Shown piece after piece: positions 24,706 through 32,312 of a stretch of DNA of 59,700 bases. This DNA comes from an uncultured Oscillospiraceae bacterium (GTDB lineage Bacteria; Bacillota; Clostridia; Oscillospirales; Oscillospiraceae). The notes under the pieces were generated by a model, which was not told where the DNA came from, made no database searches, and saw only the letters and a list, made by a program, of their open reading frames with translations. The stretch spans positions 1-59,700 of the forward strand of contig CAKTOX010000009.1 in NCBI GenBank assembly GCA_934590355.1. Direction: 5' to 3'. Numbering within the stretch: position 1 is the first letter of the stretch; each line of letters starts with the position of its first letter. Both the position numbers and the translations under genes were made by a program.

Positions 24706-26061
24706 ATGAAGAGAGAATCCTTCGGCTCCAGACTCGGATTTCTACTGGTCAGCGCAGGCTGCGCGATCGGCATAGGCAACGTCTGGCGCTTCCCATATAT
24801 CGTCGGTCAAAACGGCGGCGGTTACTTCGTTCTGTTTTATCTTATCTGTCTGCTCGTGATGGGCGTTCCGGTCATGACCATGGAGCTTGCCGTCGGCAGA
24901 GCGAGCCGTCAGAGCGCGATCAACGGCTACAAGGCGCTTGAAAAGCCCGGCAGTAAGTGGCATATCCACGGCTGGTTTTGCCTTATCGGCTGCTACCTGC
25001 TTATGATGTACTACACTACCGTCACCGGTTGGATAGCAAGCTACTTCGGAAAGTTCCTGACAGGCGTTTTCGCTGCCGGAATGTCCGCAGAGGAAACGGG
25101 CGCTGTTTTCACAAATCTTCTGGCCTCACCGGGCGAGATAGTCATTTGGACGGAGCTCGTCGTCGTGGTCGGCTTTATCGTTTGCAGCTTCGGACTGAAA
25201 AAGGGTCTGGAGCGTATGTCCAAGTTCATGATGCTTGCGCTGCTCGCGCTCATTATCGTTCTCGCCGTTCACAGCCTCACGCTCTCCGGCGCTGCCGAGG
25301 GCATGAAGTTCTACCTGCTGCCCTCCGTTGAGACCATCCGCAAAAACGGTCTGGGAAGCCTTGTGATGGACGCGATGAATCAGGCGTTCTTCACCCTCAG
25401 CCTCGGTATTGCCGCAATGGAGATCTGCGGCAGCTACATGAGCGACAAGCACACTCTTACGGGCGAAGCCGTGCGCGTTTGCGGTCTTGACACCTTCGTT
25501 GCGCTCATGGCCGGCATGATCATTTTCCCCGCCTGCTTTTCCTTCGGCGTATCGCCCAATCAGGGCCCATCGCTCATTTTCGTCACCCTCCCGCAGGTAT
25601 TCGTAAATATGGCCGGCGGCAGACTGTGGGGCACGTTGTTCTTCCTGTTCATGGTTTTTGCAAGCTTCTCGACGGTGCTTGCCGTGTTTGAGAATATCAT
25701 CGCCGTGTGCATGGACACCTTCGGCATCAGCCGCAAGAAGGCAGTTATGATAAACTGCGTACTGCTCGCACTGCTGAGCCTGCCCTGCGTATTCGGCTAC
25801 AACCTTTGGAGTGATCTCCATCTCATCGGCGGACGCGACGTGCTCGACACGGAGGACTTCCTCGTGTCCAACCTCCTGCTTCCCATCGGCTCTCTTGTTT
25901 ACCTGCTCTTCTGCGTCAGCAAGTGGGGCTGGGGCTTTGACAAGTACATTGCCGAGGTCAACAAGGGAGAGGGTATCCGCCTTTCGCCCAAGCTCAAGCC
26001 CTATTTCCGGTGGGTCCTGCCCATCCTTATCGTCATCATCCTCGTGCAGGGACTCATCTGA
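24706..26061 (+). CDS. Sodium:neurotransmitter symporter (NSS/SNF) family transporter
   Basis: A 451-residue membrane transporter with 11-12 helices. The first helix has the NSS signature GCAIGIGNVWRFPYIVGQNG, containing the unwound sodium- and substrate-binding segment known from LeuT. Helix 6 shows AFFTLSLGIAAMEICGSYM and helix 8 the motif ASFSTVLAVFENI. Bacterial members take up amino acids such as leucine, tryptophan or tyrosine with sodium. Substrate specificity cannot be told from sequence. RBS GAGAGAGG. It stands alone, divergent from its likely LysR regulator, with a terminator after it. Confidence 0.93.
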   Translation: MKRESFGSRLGFLLVSAGCAIGIGNVWRFPYIVGQNGGGYFVLFYLICLLVMGVPVMTMELAVGRASRQSAINGYKALEKPGSKWHIHGWFCLIGCYLLMMYYTTVTGWIASYFGKFLTGVFAAGMSAEETGAVFTNLLASPGEIVIWTELVVVVGFIVCSFGLKKGLERMSKFMMLALLALIIVLAVHSLTLSGAAEGMKFYLLPSVETIRKNGLGSLVMDAMNQAFFTLSLGIAAMEICGSYMSDKHTLTGEAVRVCGLDTFVALMAGMIIFPACFSFGVSPNQGPSLIFVTLPQVFVNMAGGRLWGTLFFLFMVFASFSTVLAVFENIIAVCMDTFGISRKKAVMINCVLLALLSLPCVFGYNLWSDLHLIGGRDVLDTEDFLVSNLLLPIGSLVYLLFCVSKWGWGFDKYIAEVNKGEGIRLSPKLKPYFRWVLPILIVIILVQGLI

Positions 26062-26071
26062 TCTAAGCATT

Positions 26072-26101
26072 CAAAAAGGCACCCTCGCGGGTGCCTTTTT
26101 G
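26072..26101. terminator. Terminator of the NSS gene
   Basis: CAAAAAGGCACCC with GGGTGCCTTTTTG, loop TCGC. Confidence 0.92.
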
Positions 26102-26132
26102 TGATAATGTTCGGATAAAACGACCGCTTTGC

Positions 26133-26161
26133 TTGACATTGTCTATGCGCGTCAATATAAT
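26133..26161 (+). promoter_or_regulatory. Promoter of the lipoprotein gene
   Basis: TTGACA (26133-26138), 17 bp, TATAAT (26156-26161): an exact consensus promoter, 48 bp before the ATG. Confidence 0.92.
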
Positions 26162-26209
26162 AAAAACAGCAACGCTTCGCGTTATTTTGACAAAAAGAGA
26201 GGAGACAAC

Positions 26210-26872
26210 ATGAAGAAAGTCAGGATAATAGCTATAATGCTGGTGTTTGTTATGTGCGCGGCACTTTTGACGGGCTGCGGCAGCAAGGTTCCGGCAAAGG
26301 AGCTCGTTCAGGGCAACCTTGACGCCGTGTATCTCGGAAAATTCAGCAGCGATTATCTCAAGCTCGTAGGCAGCAATGAGGAGAAGGCAAAGGATGATTA
26401 CGAGACCGGCATCGACAACGAGGTAGAGTATTTTGCCGCGTATTTCAATATTGATCTTGATATGTGCGACGACGATATCAGAGATGAGATCGCCGATCTG
26501 TATCACGAGATCTACGCAAAGAGCAAGTATGAGGTCGGCAGCGAGACCGGCAGCGATGACAAATATCTTGTTGAGCTGACCGTCTATCCCATCGACATAT
26601 TCCAAAAAGTGAACGATGACGACGCCGGCAATTTCAACGCCATGTGGCAGGCTCGCATCGACGACGGCGATTTTAATGATATGAGCGACGAGGAGTACGA
26701 GGAAGCGTGGGCGAATGCCGTTATCGACCTTGTAAAGAGCAGAATATCCACTATCGGTTACCTTGAACCGCAGACTATCTCCGTTCAGGTTACTAAGGAC
26801 GACGAGGATGTGTACAGCATAGACGAAGGCGATTTCCAGCGCATCGATATGCTCATGATACAGTACCCCTAA
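26210..26872 (+). CDS. Putative lipoprotein of unknown function
   Basis: A 220-residue protein with a lipoprotein signal peptide (KKVRIIAIMLVFVMCAALLTGCG, lipobox LTGC, Cys ~23). The start at 26210 follows AGAGGAG; a longer upstream frame would cross the promoter. The mature part is acidic and helical with no motif I recognise; its beginning, VPAKELVQGNLDAVYLGKFS, and two-part layout resemble lipoproteins of unknown function common in Clostridia. It is driven by an exact consensus promoter and followed by its own terminator, so it is a one-gene unit likely to be well expressed. Confidence 0.85.
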   Translation: MKKVRIIAIMLVFVMCAALLTGCGSKVPAKELVQGNLDAVYLGKFSSDYLKLVGSNEEKAKDDYETGIDNEVEYFAAYFNIDLDMCDDDIRDEIADLYHEIYAKSKYEVGSETGSDDKYLVELTVYPIDIFQKVNDDDAGNFNAMWQARIDDGDFNDMSDEEYEEAWANAVIDLVKSRISTIGYLEPQTISVQVTKDDEDVYSIDEGDFQRIDMLMIQYP

Positions 26873-26888
26873 AAGAAGATATAACACC

Positions 26889-26915
26889 AAAAGCCGGCCT
26901 CGGGTCGGCTTTTTC
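26889..26915 (+). terminator. Terminator of the lipoprotein gene
   Basis: AAAGCCGGCC with GGTCGGCTTT (one G-T pair), loop TCG, then TTTTT. Confidence 0.88.
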
Positions 26916-26916
26916 A

Positions 26917-26945
26917 TTTACAGAAACGAAAAAGTATGGTATCAT
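26917..26945 (+). promoter_or_regulatory. Promoter of the prfA operon
   Basis: TTTACA (26917-26922), 17 bp, TATCAT (26940-26945), 31 bp before prfA. Confidence 0.65.
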
Positions 26946-26975
26946 ACTCTAATATAAAGTTATCAGGAGAAAACG

Positions 26976-28046
26976 ATGCTGGAAAAACTCAGACAGCTTG
27001 AAAACAGATATTCCGAGCTTGCGCAGCGCATGGAGCTGGGCGACATTTATGCCGATCCCGCGGCATACACCAAATGCGTGCGCGAGATGAAGGAGCTTGA
27101 GCCCATCGTGAACGCCTATCGGGAATACACAGGCTGCGAAAAGGCGATGCAGGAGGCGGAGGAGCTCATGTCCGACCCCGAGTTCAAGGAGCTCGCTCAG
27201 GAGGAGTATAACGAGGCGAAGGCGCGCATCGAGAAGCTCGGCGAGGAGATAAAGATACTTCTTCTGCCGCGCGACCCCAACGATGAGCGCAACGTCATCA
27301 TGGAGATCCGCTCCGGCGTGGGCGGCGAGGAGAGCGCTCTGTTTGCGCACGATCTTTTCAGAATGTATTCCATGTATGCCGAGAGCAAGGGCTGGAAAAC
27401 GGACATTGTCAACGTGAACGAAACGGAGCTTGGCGGCATAAAGGAAATGAGCTTCGTCATTGAAGGTCAGGGCGCATATTCGCGACTCAAGTTCGAGGCG
27501 GGCGGCCACAGAGTCCAGCGTGTGCCGGAAACGGAATCCGGCGGCAGGATACACACCTCGGCTGCCACGGTGGCGGTGCTGCCCGAGGCGGAGGAGGTCG
27601 AGTTTGAAATTAACCCCGCTGACCTTCAGATAGACACCTATCGCTCGTCCGGAGCGGGCGGTCAGCACGTTAACAAGACCGAAAGCGCCATCCGCATAAC
27701 GCATCTGCCTACGGGCGTCGTCGTTGAGTGTCAGGACGAGCGCAGCCAGTATAAAAACAAAGATCGCGCGATGAAGATACTGCGCTCGAAGCTGTATGAG
27801 GCCGAGCAGCAGAAGCAGGCCGCGGCGATAGCTGCCGAGCGCAAGAGTCAGGTGGGCTCGGGTGACCGTTCGGACAGGGTGAGAACTTATAACTTCCCCC
27901 AGAACCGTGTGACCGATCACAGGCTCACGGGCGAGGTGCGAAATTTCAATATCCAGAGCGTGCTCAACGGCGGGCTTGACCCCATCATTGATGCGCTCGT
28001 GACCGCGGAGCAGGCGGAAAAGCTCAGGAAGCAGGCGGAGAGCTGA
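26976..28046 (+). CDS. prfA: Peptide chain release factor 1
   Basis: A 356-residue class I release factor, recognising UAA and UAG. The catalytic GGQ is in SSGAGGQHVNKTESAIR (~232), and the codon-reading tripeptide is PET in RVPETESGGR, the Firmicutes form of the RF1 PxT motif; RF2 would have SPF. Length is normal. The PrmC methyltransferase that modifies GGQ is usually adjacent in Firmicutes but is not here; instead the gene shares one base with the TsaC-CoaE fusion gene (TGATG). Confidence 0.97.
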   Translation: MLEKLRQLENRYSELAQRMELGDIYADPAAYTKCVREMKELEPIVNAYREYTGCEKAMQEAEELMSDPEFKELAQEEYNEAKARIEKLGEEIKILLLPRDPNDERNVIMEIRSGVGGEESALFAHDLFRMYSMYAESKGWKTDIVNVNETELGGIKEMSFVIEGQGAYSRLKFEAGGHRVQRVPETESGGRIHTSAATVAVLPEAEEVEFEINPADLQIDTYRSSGAGGQHVNKTESAIRITHLPTGVVVECQDERSQYKNKDRAMKILRSKLYEAEQQKQAAAIAAERKSQVGSGDRSDRVRTYNFPQNRVTDHRLTGEVRNFNIQSVLNGGLDPIIDALVTAEQAEKLRKQAES

Positions 28047-29254
28047 TGGAAACCAAGATAATAACGGAAAAAAACCTTAACGAAGCGGCAAAAATGATAG
28101 CCGCGGGCGAGCTTGTCGCGGTGCCGACGGAAACGGTGTACGGTCTTGCGTGCAGCGGTCTTGACGCGCAGGCGGTCGAGCAGGTCTATGAGGTCAAGGG
28201 ACGCCCCGAGGTAAAGCCCCTTGCGCTTATGCTCCATAAGGGCGCGGCGGTGACGAAATATTGCAGTGCGGTGCCGAAGCAGGCGCGGGTGCTGATGGAT
28301 AAATTCTGGCCTGGGCCTCTGACCGTTGTTTTAAACTCCAAGGACATCGTGCCCGACATAGTCAGGGCGGGAGGCAAAACCGTTGCACTGCGCTGCCCCG
28401 ATCACCCGCTTACGCAGGCGCTTTTAAAGAAGGCGAAGCTGCCGTTTGCCGCTCCCTCGGCAAATCCCTCCGGCGAAAAGAGCCCCGTCACCGCGCAGGA
28501 GGTGCTCGGCTATTTTGACGGAAAAATTTCCGCCGTCGTTGACGGCGGCGAGTGCGGCTTGGGCACGGAATCGACCATAATCGACATGAGCGGCGTGCCG
28601 TATAAGATCCTGCGCCGCGGCGCTCTGCCGGAGGAGGAAATAAGCTCCGCCCTTGCCGAAAGCATCACGCTCATCGGAATAACCGGCGGCACCGGCTGCG
28701 GCAAAACGACTGCGCTGCGCGAGCTTGAGGCTCTCGGCGCGCTTATTATCGACTGCGACGCGCTTTATCACGAGCTGCTCGAAACTAACGGGCAGATGCT
28801 TGCGGATATTGAGCGCTCATTTCCCGGGACCGTCACGGACGGTAAGCTCGACCGCAAGGCTCTCGGCGCAACGGTGTTTTCAAACGAAGCGGCGCTTGAA
28901 GACTTGAACGCGATAACGCATCATTATATCAGCGCCGAGGTTGACAAAAGACTGCGTGATTGGGCCATGCAGGGCGGCACACTTGCAGCCGTGGACGCCA
29001 TTGCGCTCATAGAGAGCGGGCTCGGCGCGAGATGCAAGGCCGTCATCGGCGTCGTGGCAGAAAAAACGACGCGCATCGAGCGTATCATGAAGCGCGACGG
29101 CATAAGCTATGAATACGCGCTCATGAGGGTCGCGGCGCAGTATCCCAATGAATATTTCGAGGAAAAATGCGGCTATGTCCTGCATAATGACGGCAGCGAA
29201 GCCGATTTTAGAAAACAATGCAAAAAACTGTTTAAGGAAGTGCTTAAAAAATGA
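28046..29254 (+). CDS. Fusion: threonylcarbamoyl-AMP synthase (TsaC/YrdC) + dephospho-CoA kinase (CoaE)
   Basis: A 402-residue bifunctional protein. Residues ~1-200 are a YrdC/TsaC domain (VPTETVYGLACS, KGRPEVKPLALML, FWPGPLTVVL, FAAPSANPSG, GTESTIID), which makes threonylcarbamoyl-AMP for the t6A37 modification of ANN-reading tRNAs. Residues ~208-400 are a CoaE domain with P-loop GGTGCGKTT, IIDCDALYHELL and a closing GYVLHNDGS, which phosphorylates dephospho-CoA in the last step of CoA synthesis. The frame is continuous and both halves look intact. In B. subtilis the TsaC-type protein YwlC has a Sua5 tail; here CoaE takes that place. It overlaps prfA by 1 bp and the aminopeptidase gene by 4 bp. 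Confidence 0.93.
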   Translation: METKIITEKNLNEAAKMIAAGELVAVPTETVYGLACSGLDAQAVEQVYEVKGRPEVKPLALMLHKGAAVTKYCSAVPKQARVLMDKFWPGPLTVVLNSKDIVPDIVRAGGKTVALRCPDHPLTQALLKKAKLPFAAPSANPSGEKSPVTAQEVLGYFDGKISAVVDGGECGLGTESTIIDMSGVPYKILRRGALPEEEISSALAESITLIGITGGTGCGKTTALRELEALGALIIDCDALYHELLETNGQMLADIERSFPGTVTDGKLDRKALGATVFSNEAALEDLNAITHHYISAEVDKRLRDWAMQGGTLAAVDAIALIESGLGARCKAVIGVVAEKTTRIERIMKRDGISYEYALMRVAAQYPNEYFEEKCGYVLHNDGSEADFRKQCKKLFKEVLKK

Positions 29255-30633
29255 GTGACATCAGAGACGAACTGTTCTACACGCAGAAAAACGGTTATGA
29301 TACCATGACCACGCAGCAGCGCATCGACATGGAGGACTACTGCGCGGGCTATATGTATTTTCTCAATAACGCCCGCACCGAGCGCGAGGCGGTAAAGCTC
29401 GCCATCGAGATGGCGGAGGATAAGGGCTTTGTCGAGTACAAAAAGGGCATGGCTCTTTCCGCAGGCGATAAGGTCTACTGCAACAACCGCGGCAAGGCGC
29501 TCATGCTCGCCGTCATCGGCAAAAAGAGTCTTGAGGACGGCAGCGTTATTGCCGGAGCTCACGTTGACTCCCCGCGCATAGACCTCAAGCAGAACCCCCT
29601 GTTTGAGAGCGACGAGCTTGCGTTCTTCAAGACCCATTACTACGGCGGCATCAAGAAATATCAGTGGGTCACCATACCTCTTGAGCTGCACGGCGTCGTT
29701 GCGCTCAAAAACGGCGAGGTCATCGACGTGACCATAGGCCGCGACGCAGCCGACCCCCAGTTTGTCATAACCGACCTTCTTCCGCATCTGGGCAAGGACC
29801 AGATGAAAAAGACCATGGAGGAGGGTATCACCGGCGAGGGACTCAACATTCTCATCGGCAGTGTACCCTACGCCGACGACGGCAGCGACAGAGTGAAGCT
29901 TGCGGTCATGAGCATCCTCAACGACCGCTACGGCATCATCGAGGAGGATTTCCTCTCCGCAGAGCTCACCGCCGTTCCCGCATTCGAGGTGCGCGAGATC
30001 GGACTTGACCGCTCGCTCATAGGCGGCTACGGCCACGATGACCGTGTGTGCGCGTATGCCGAGCTCAAGGCCATCCTCGACCTTGACGGCGCACCGGAAA
30101 AGACCTGCGTCTGCATCCTTGCCGACAAGGAGGAGACGGGCTCTGACGGCGTGAGCGGTATGCAGAGCAGCGCGTTTGAATGCTTCATGGAGGAGCTTTG
30201 CTGCACTCAGAGCGTGCCCCTGCGCCGCTGCTTTGAAAACAGCTTCTGTCTGTCTGCGGACGTGACCGCGGCATTCGACCCGAACTACCCCGAGGTCAGC
30301 GAGAAACGCAATGATGCCCGCCTCAACTACGGCATGGGTATCTGCAAGTTCACCGGCGCACGCGGCAAGAGCGGCACCTCCGACGCATCTGCCGAGGTCG
30401 TGGCTTACCTGCGCAAGCTCTTTGCCGACAACGGTGTTGTGTGGCAGATGAGTGAGCTCGGCAAGGTCGATCAGGGCGGCGGCGGCACCATCGCAAAGTT
30501 CATGGCAAACCGCAATATCGACACTATCGACGCGGGCGTTCCCGTCATGAGTATGCACTCTCCCTTCGAGGTCGTAGCAAAGTATGACTGCTTCATGACC
30601 TACCTCGGCGTACTTGCGGCATACAAGGCATAA
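29251..30633 (+). CDS. M18 family aminopeptidase
   Basis: A 460-residue zinc aminopeptidase of family M18 (aspartyl aminopeptidase/aminopeptidase I type), cytoplasmic and probably dodecameric. Metal-site motifs are visible: AHVDSPRIDLK (~92), KEETGSDGVSG with the catalytic Glu pair (~290), CLSADVTAAFDPNYPE (~330) and the late MSMHSPFEV (~435) that supplies the last His. It removes N-terminal residues from peptides and helps recycle amino acids. Overlaps the previous stop by 4 bp. The terminator after it is embedded in the start of the next gene. Confidence 0.94.
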   Translation: MSDIRDELFYTQKNGYDTMTTQQRIDMEDYCAGYMYFLNNARTEREAVKLAIEMAEDKGFVEYKKGMALSAGDKVYCNNRGKALMLAVIGKKSLEDGSVIAGAHVDSPRIDLKQNPLFESDELAFFKTHYYGGIKKYQWVTIPLELHGVVALKNGEVIDVTIGRDAADPQFVITDLLPHLGKDQMKKTMEEGITGEGLNILIGSVPYADDGSDRVKLAVMSILNDRYGIIEEDFLSAELTAVPAFEVREIGLDRSLIGGYGHDDRVCAYAELKAILDLDGAPEKTCVCILADKEETGSDGVSGMQSSAFECFMEELCCTQSVPLRRCFENSFCLSADVTAAFDPNYPEVSEKRNDARLNYGMGICKFTGARGKSGTSDASAEVVAYLRKLFADNGVVWQMSELGKVDQGGGGTIAKFMANRNIDTIDAGVPVMSMHSPFEVVAKYDCFMTYLGVLAAYKA

Positions 30634-30644
30634 AGCAATTTAAT

Positions 30645-30688
30645 AAATCGCCTCGTACCTGCCAAAATAGGTATGAGGTGATTTTTTT
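30645..30688 (+). terminator. Terminator hairpin overlapping the tepA start
   Basis: The arms AAATCGCCTCGTACCT (30645-30660) and AGGTATGAGGTGATTT (30669-30684) pair fully with two or three G-T pairs, then TTTT. The 3' arm contains the tepA ribosome binding site GAGGTGA, and the T-run reaches its TTG start codon. Confidence 0.85.
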
Positions 30689-31325
30689 GGACGAAATAAA
30701 AGAGCTCGGCAGCAGCCGCCCGCAGGGCAGGGAGGGGAGCATACACTGCCTTACGATAGTCGGACAGATAGAGGGGCATCAGGTGCTTCCCGAGGACACA
30801 AAAACGACCAAGTACGAGCATATAATGCCGCTTCTTGCCGCGGTGGAGGAGTCGGAGGATATAAAGGGACTTCTCATTCTGCTCAATACAGTCGGCGGCG
30901 ACGTTGAGGCGGGGCTCGGCATAGCGGAGCTCATTGCGGGGATGAAAAAGCCCACTGTGTCGCTCGTGCTCGGCGGCGGTCATTCCATAGGCGTCCCGCT
31001 CGCGGTTGCGGCAAAGCGCAGCTACATTGCGCCCTCGGCGGGCATGACGATACACCCCGTGCGCTTAAACGGCGTCGTTATAGGTGCCGCGCAGACCTAT
31101 AACTATTTTGCCCGCATTCAGGAGCGCATCGTGAGCTTCGTGACCTTGCACTCCGCCGTGAGCCGCGACAGATATAACGAGCTGATGATGGCAACGGACG
31201 TGCTTGCAAACGACGTCGGGAGCGTCATCTACGGCGAGGAGGCGGTGCAGTGCGGTCTCATTGACTGCGTCGGCACGCTCTCGGACGCCTTGGCGTGGCT
31301 GCACGGCGAAATTTCCGACGGCTGA
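30687..31325 (+). CDS. tepA: ClpP-like serine protease, TepA/YmfB type
   Basis: A ~212-residue ClpP-fold protein. I place the start at TTG 30687, 5 bp after GAGGTGA; GTG at 30678 is possible but would lie inside that ribosome site. The nucleophile Ser is in GGGHSIGVPLA and the His in MTIHPVRL, as in ClpP, with GGDVEAGLGIAE forming the oxyanion strand. TepA is a ClpP paralogue encoded beside ftsK/spoIIIE in Bacillus, described as helping protein export or degrading small spore proteins. Here only uppP separates it from ftsK, so the neighbourhood is conserved. It has no N-terminal signal. Confidence 0.88.
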   Translation: MDEIKELGSSRPQGREGSIHCLTIVGQIEGHQVLPEDTKTTKYEHIMPLLAAVEESEDIKGLLILLNTVGGDVEAGLGIAELIAGMKKPTVSLVLGGGHSIGVPLAVAAKRSYIAPSAGMTIHPVRLNGVVIGAAQTYNYFARIQERIVSFVTLHSAVSRDRYNELMMATDVLANDVGSVIYGEEAVQCGLIDCVGTLSDALAWLHGEISDG

Positions 31326-31341
31326 GTCAAAGCTTTTTCTA

Positions 31342-31372
31342 ATCTCGGTAATGCGCACGGCGTTGCCGAGAT
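31342..31372 (+). terminator. Hairpin after tepA, possible terminator
   Basis: ATCTCGGTAATGC with GCGTTGCCGAGAT (two G-T pairs), loop GCACG. Only a weak T-run follows, so termination may be partial. Confidence 0.5.
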
Positions 31373-31384
31373 AGTTATTTGGAC

Positions 31385-31413
31385 TTGTTATTTAATGTAT
31401 TGTATGATAAAAT
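31385..31413 (+). promoter_or_regulatory. Promoter of uppP
   Basis: TTGTTA (31385-31390), 17 bp, TAAAAT (31408-31413), 42 bp before the ATG. Confidence 0.65.
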
Positions 31414-31454
31414 AACAAAGTTAAGTATACATAACACCCGAAGGAGAGCGGTCA

Positions 31455-32291
31455 ATGAGCATACTCGATGCCATAATCCTCGGGCTCGTGCAGGGCGTTG
31501 CGGAGTTTCTGCCCATTTCGAGCTCGGGTCACCTTGCGATACTGCACAATCTTTTCAATATGTCCGACCTCGGAACAAATCATATGTTTTTCGACGTTCT
31601 GCTGCATCTGGGAACGCTCATCGCCATTTGCTTCATGTATTGGAGCGACATAAAGGCGATGTTCACGCAGACGATCGATATGCTCACGGGACGCACGTTC
31701 ACTGCCGACGGACGCCGCAGGAGGCTGCCCGAGGCGCGGCTTTTCATGCTCATAATCGTGGCGACGCTGCCGCTGGTGCTTATAGTTCCGGTGCATAAAT
31801 ACATAGAGGCTCTTTCAAATCACACGGTCTACGTCGGAATTGCGCTAATTCTCACGGGCTGCATCCTGCTCGTTGCCGATAAGATGCCCAAGGGCAGCAA
31901 GACTGAGAAGAATATGCTCTTCACCGATGCGCTCATAGTCGGACTGTGCCAGTGCGTTGCGACCCTGCCGGGTCTCTCGCGCTCGGGAACTACCATAACG
32001 GCGGGTATCGCCACGGGACACGACCGCAGCTTCGCGGTGAAGTTCTCGCTTCTTATGAGCATACCGGCCGTGCTCGGCGCAACGCTGCTCGAGCTTATAG
32101 ACTCCATCAAGACCGGCATCGACCTTGCCCTCATTCCGGCGTATCTTTTCGGCATGGTGGCGGCAATGGTGTCCGGCGTCGTTGCGATAGGACTTCTCAA
32201 AATAATCGCTCGCAAAACTCGCTTCGGCGGATTTTCTTACTACTGCTGGATAGTGGGCGTCGTTACCATTATCCTCTCACTTATATTCTGA
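31455..32291 (+). CDS. uppP: Undecaprenyl-diphosphatase (BacA/UppP)
   Basis: A 278-residue polytopic membrane enzyme that removes one phosphate from undecaprenyl diphosphate, recycling the lipid carrier for peptidoglycan and other wall polymers; extra copies give bacitracin tolerance. The two catalytic motifs are present: GVAEFLPISSSGHLAIL near the N-terminus (Glu and Ser/His of motif I) and LPGLSRSGTTITAG (~170, with the active Arg). About eight membrane segments and a normal length. RBS AAGGAG. It lies between tepA and ftsK. Confidence 0.96.
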   Translation: MSILDAIILGLVQGVAEFLPISSSGHLAILHNLFNMSDLGTNHMFFDVLLHLGTLIAICFMYWSDIKAMFTQTIDMLTGRTFTADGRRRRLPEARLFMLIIVATLPLVLIVPVHKYIEALSNHTVYVGIALILTGCILLVADKMPKGSKTEKNMLFTDALIVGLCQCVATLPGLSRSGTTITAGIATGHDRSFAVKFSLLMSIPAVLGATLLELIDSIKTGIDLALIPAYLFGMVAAMVSGVVAIGLLKIIARKTRFGGFSYYCWIVGVVTIILSLIF

Positions 32292-32312
32292 TAAAGGCGG
32301 GGAACCCGAAAA

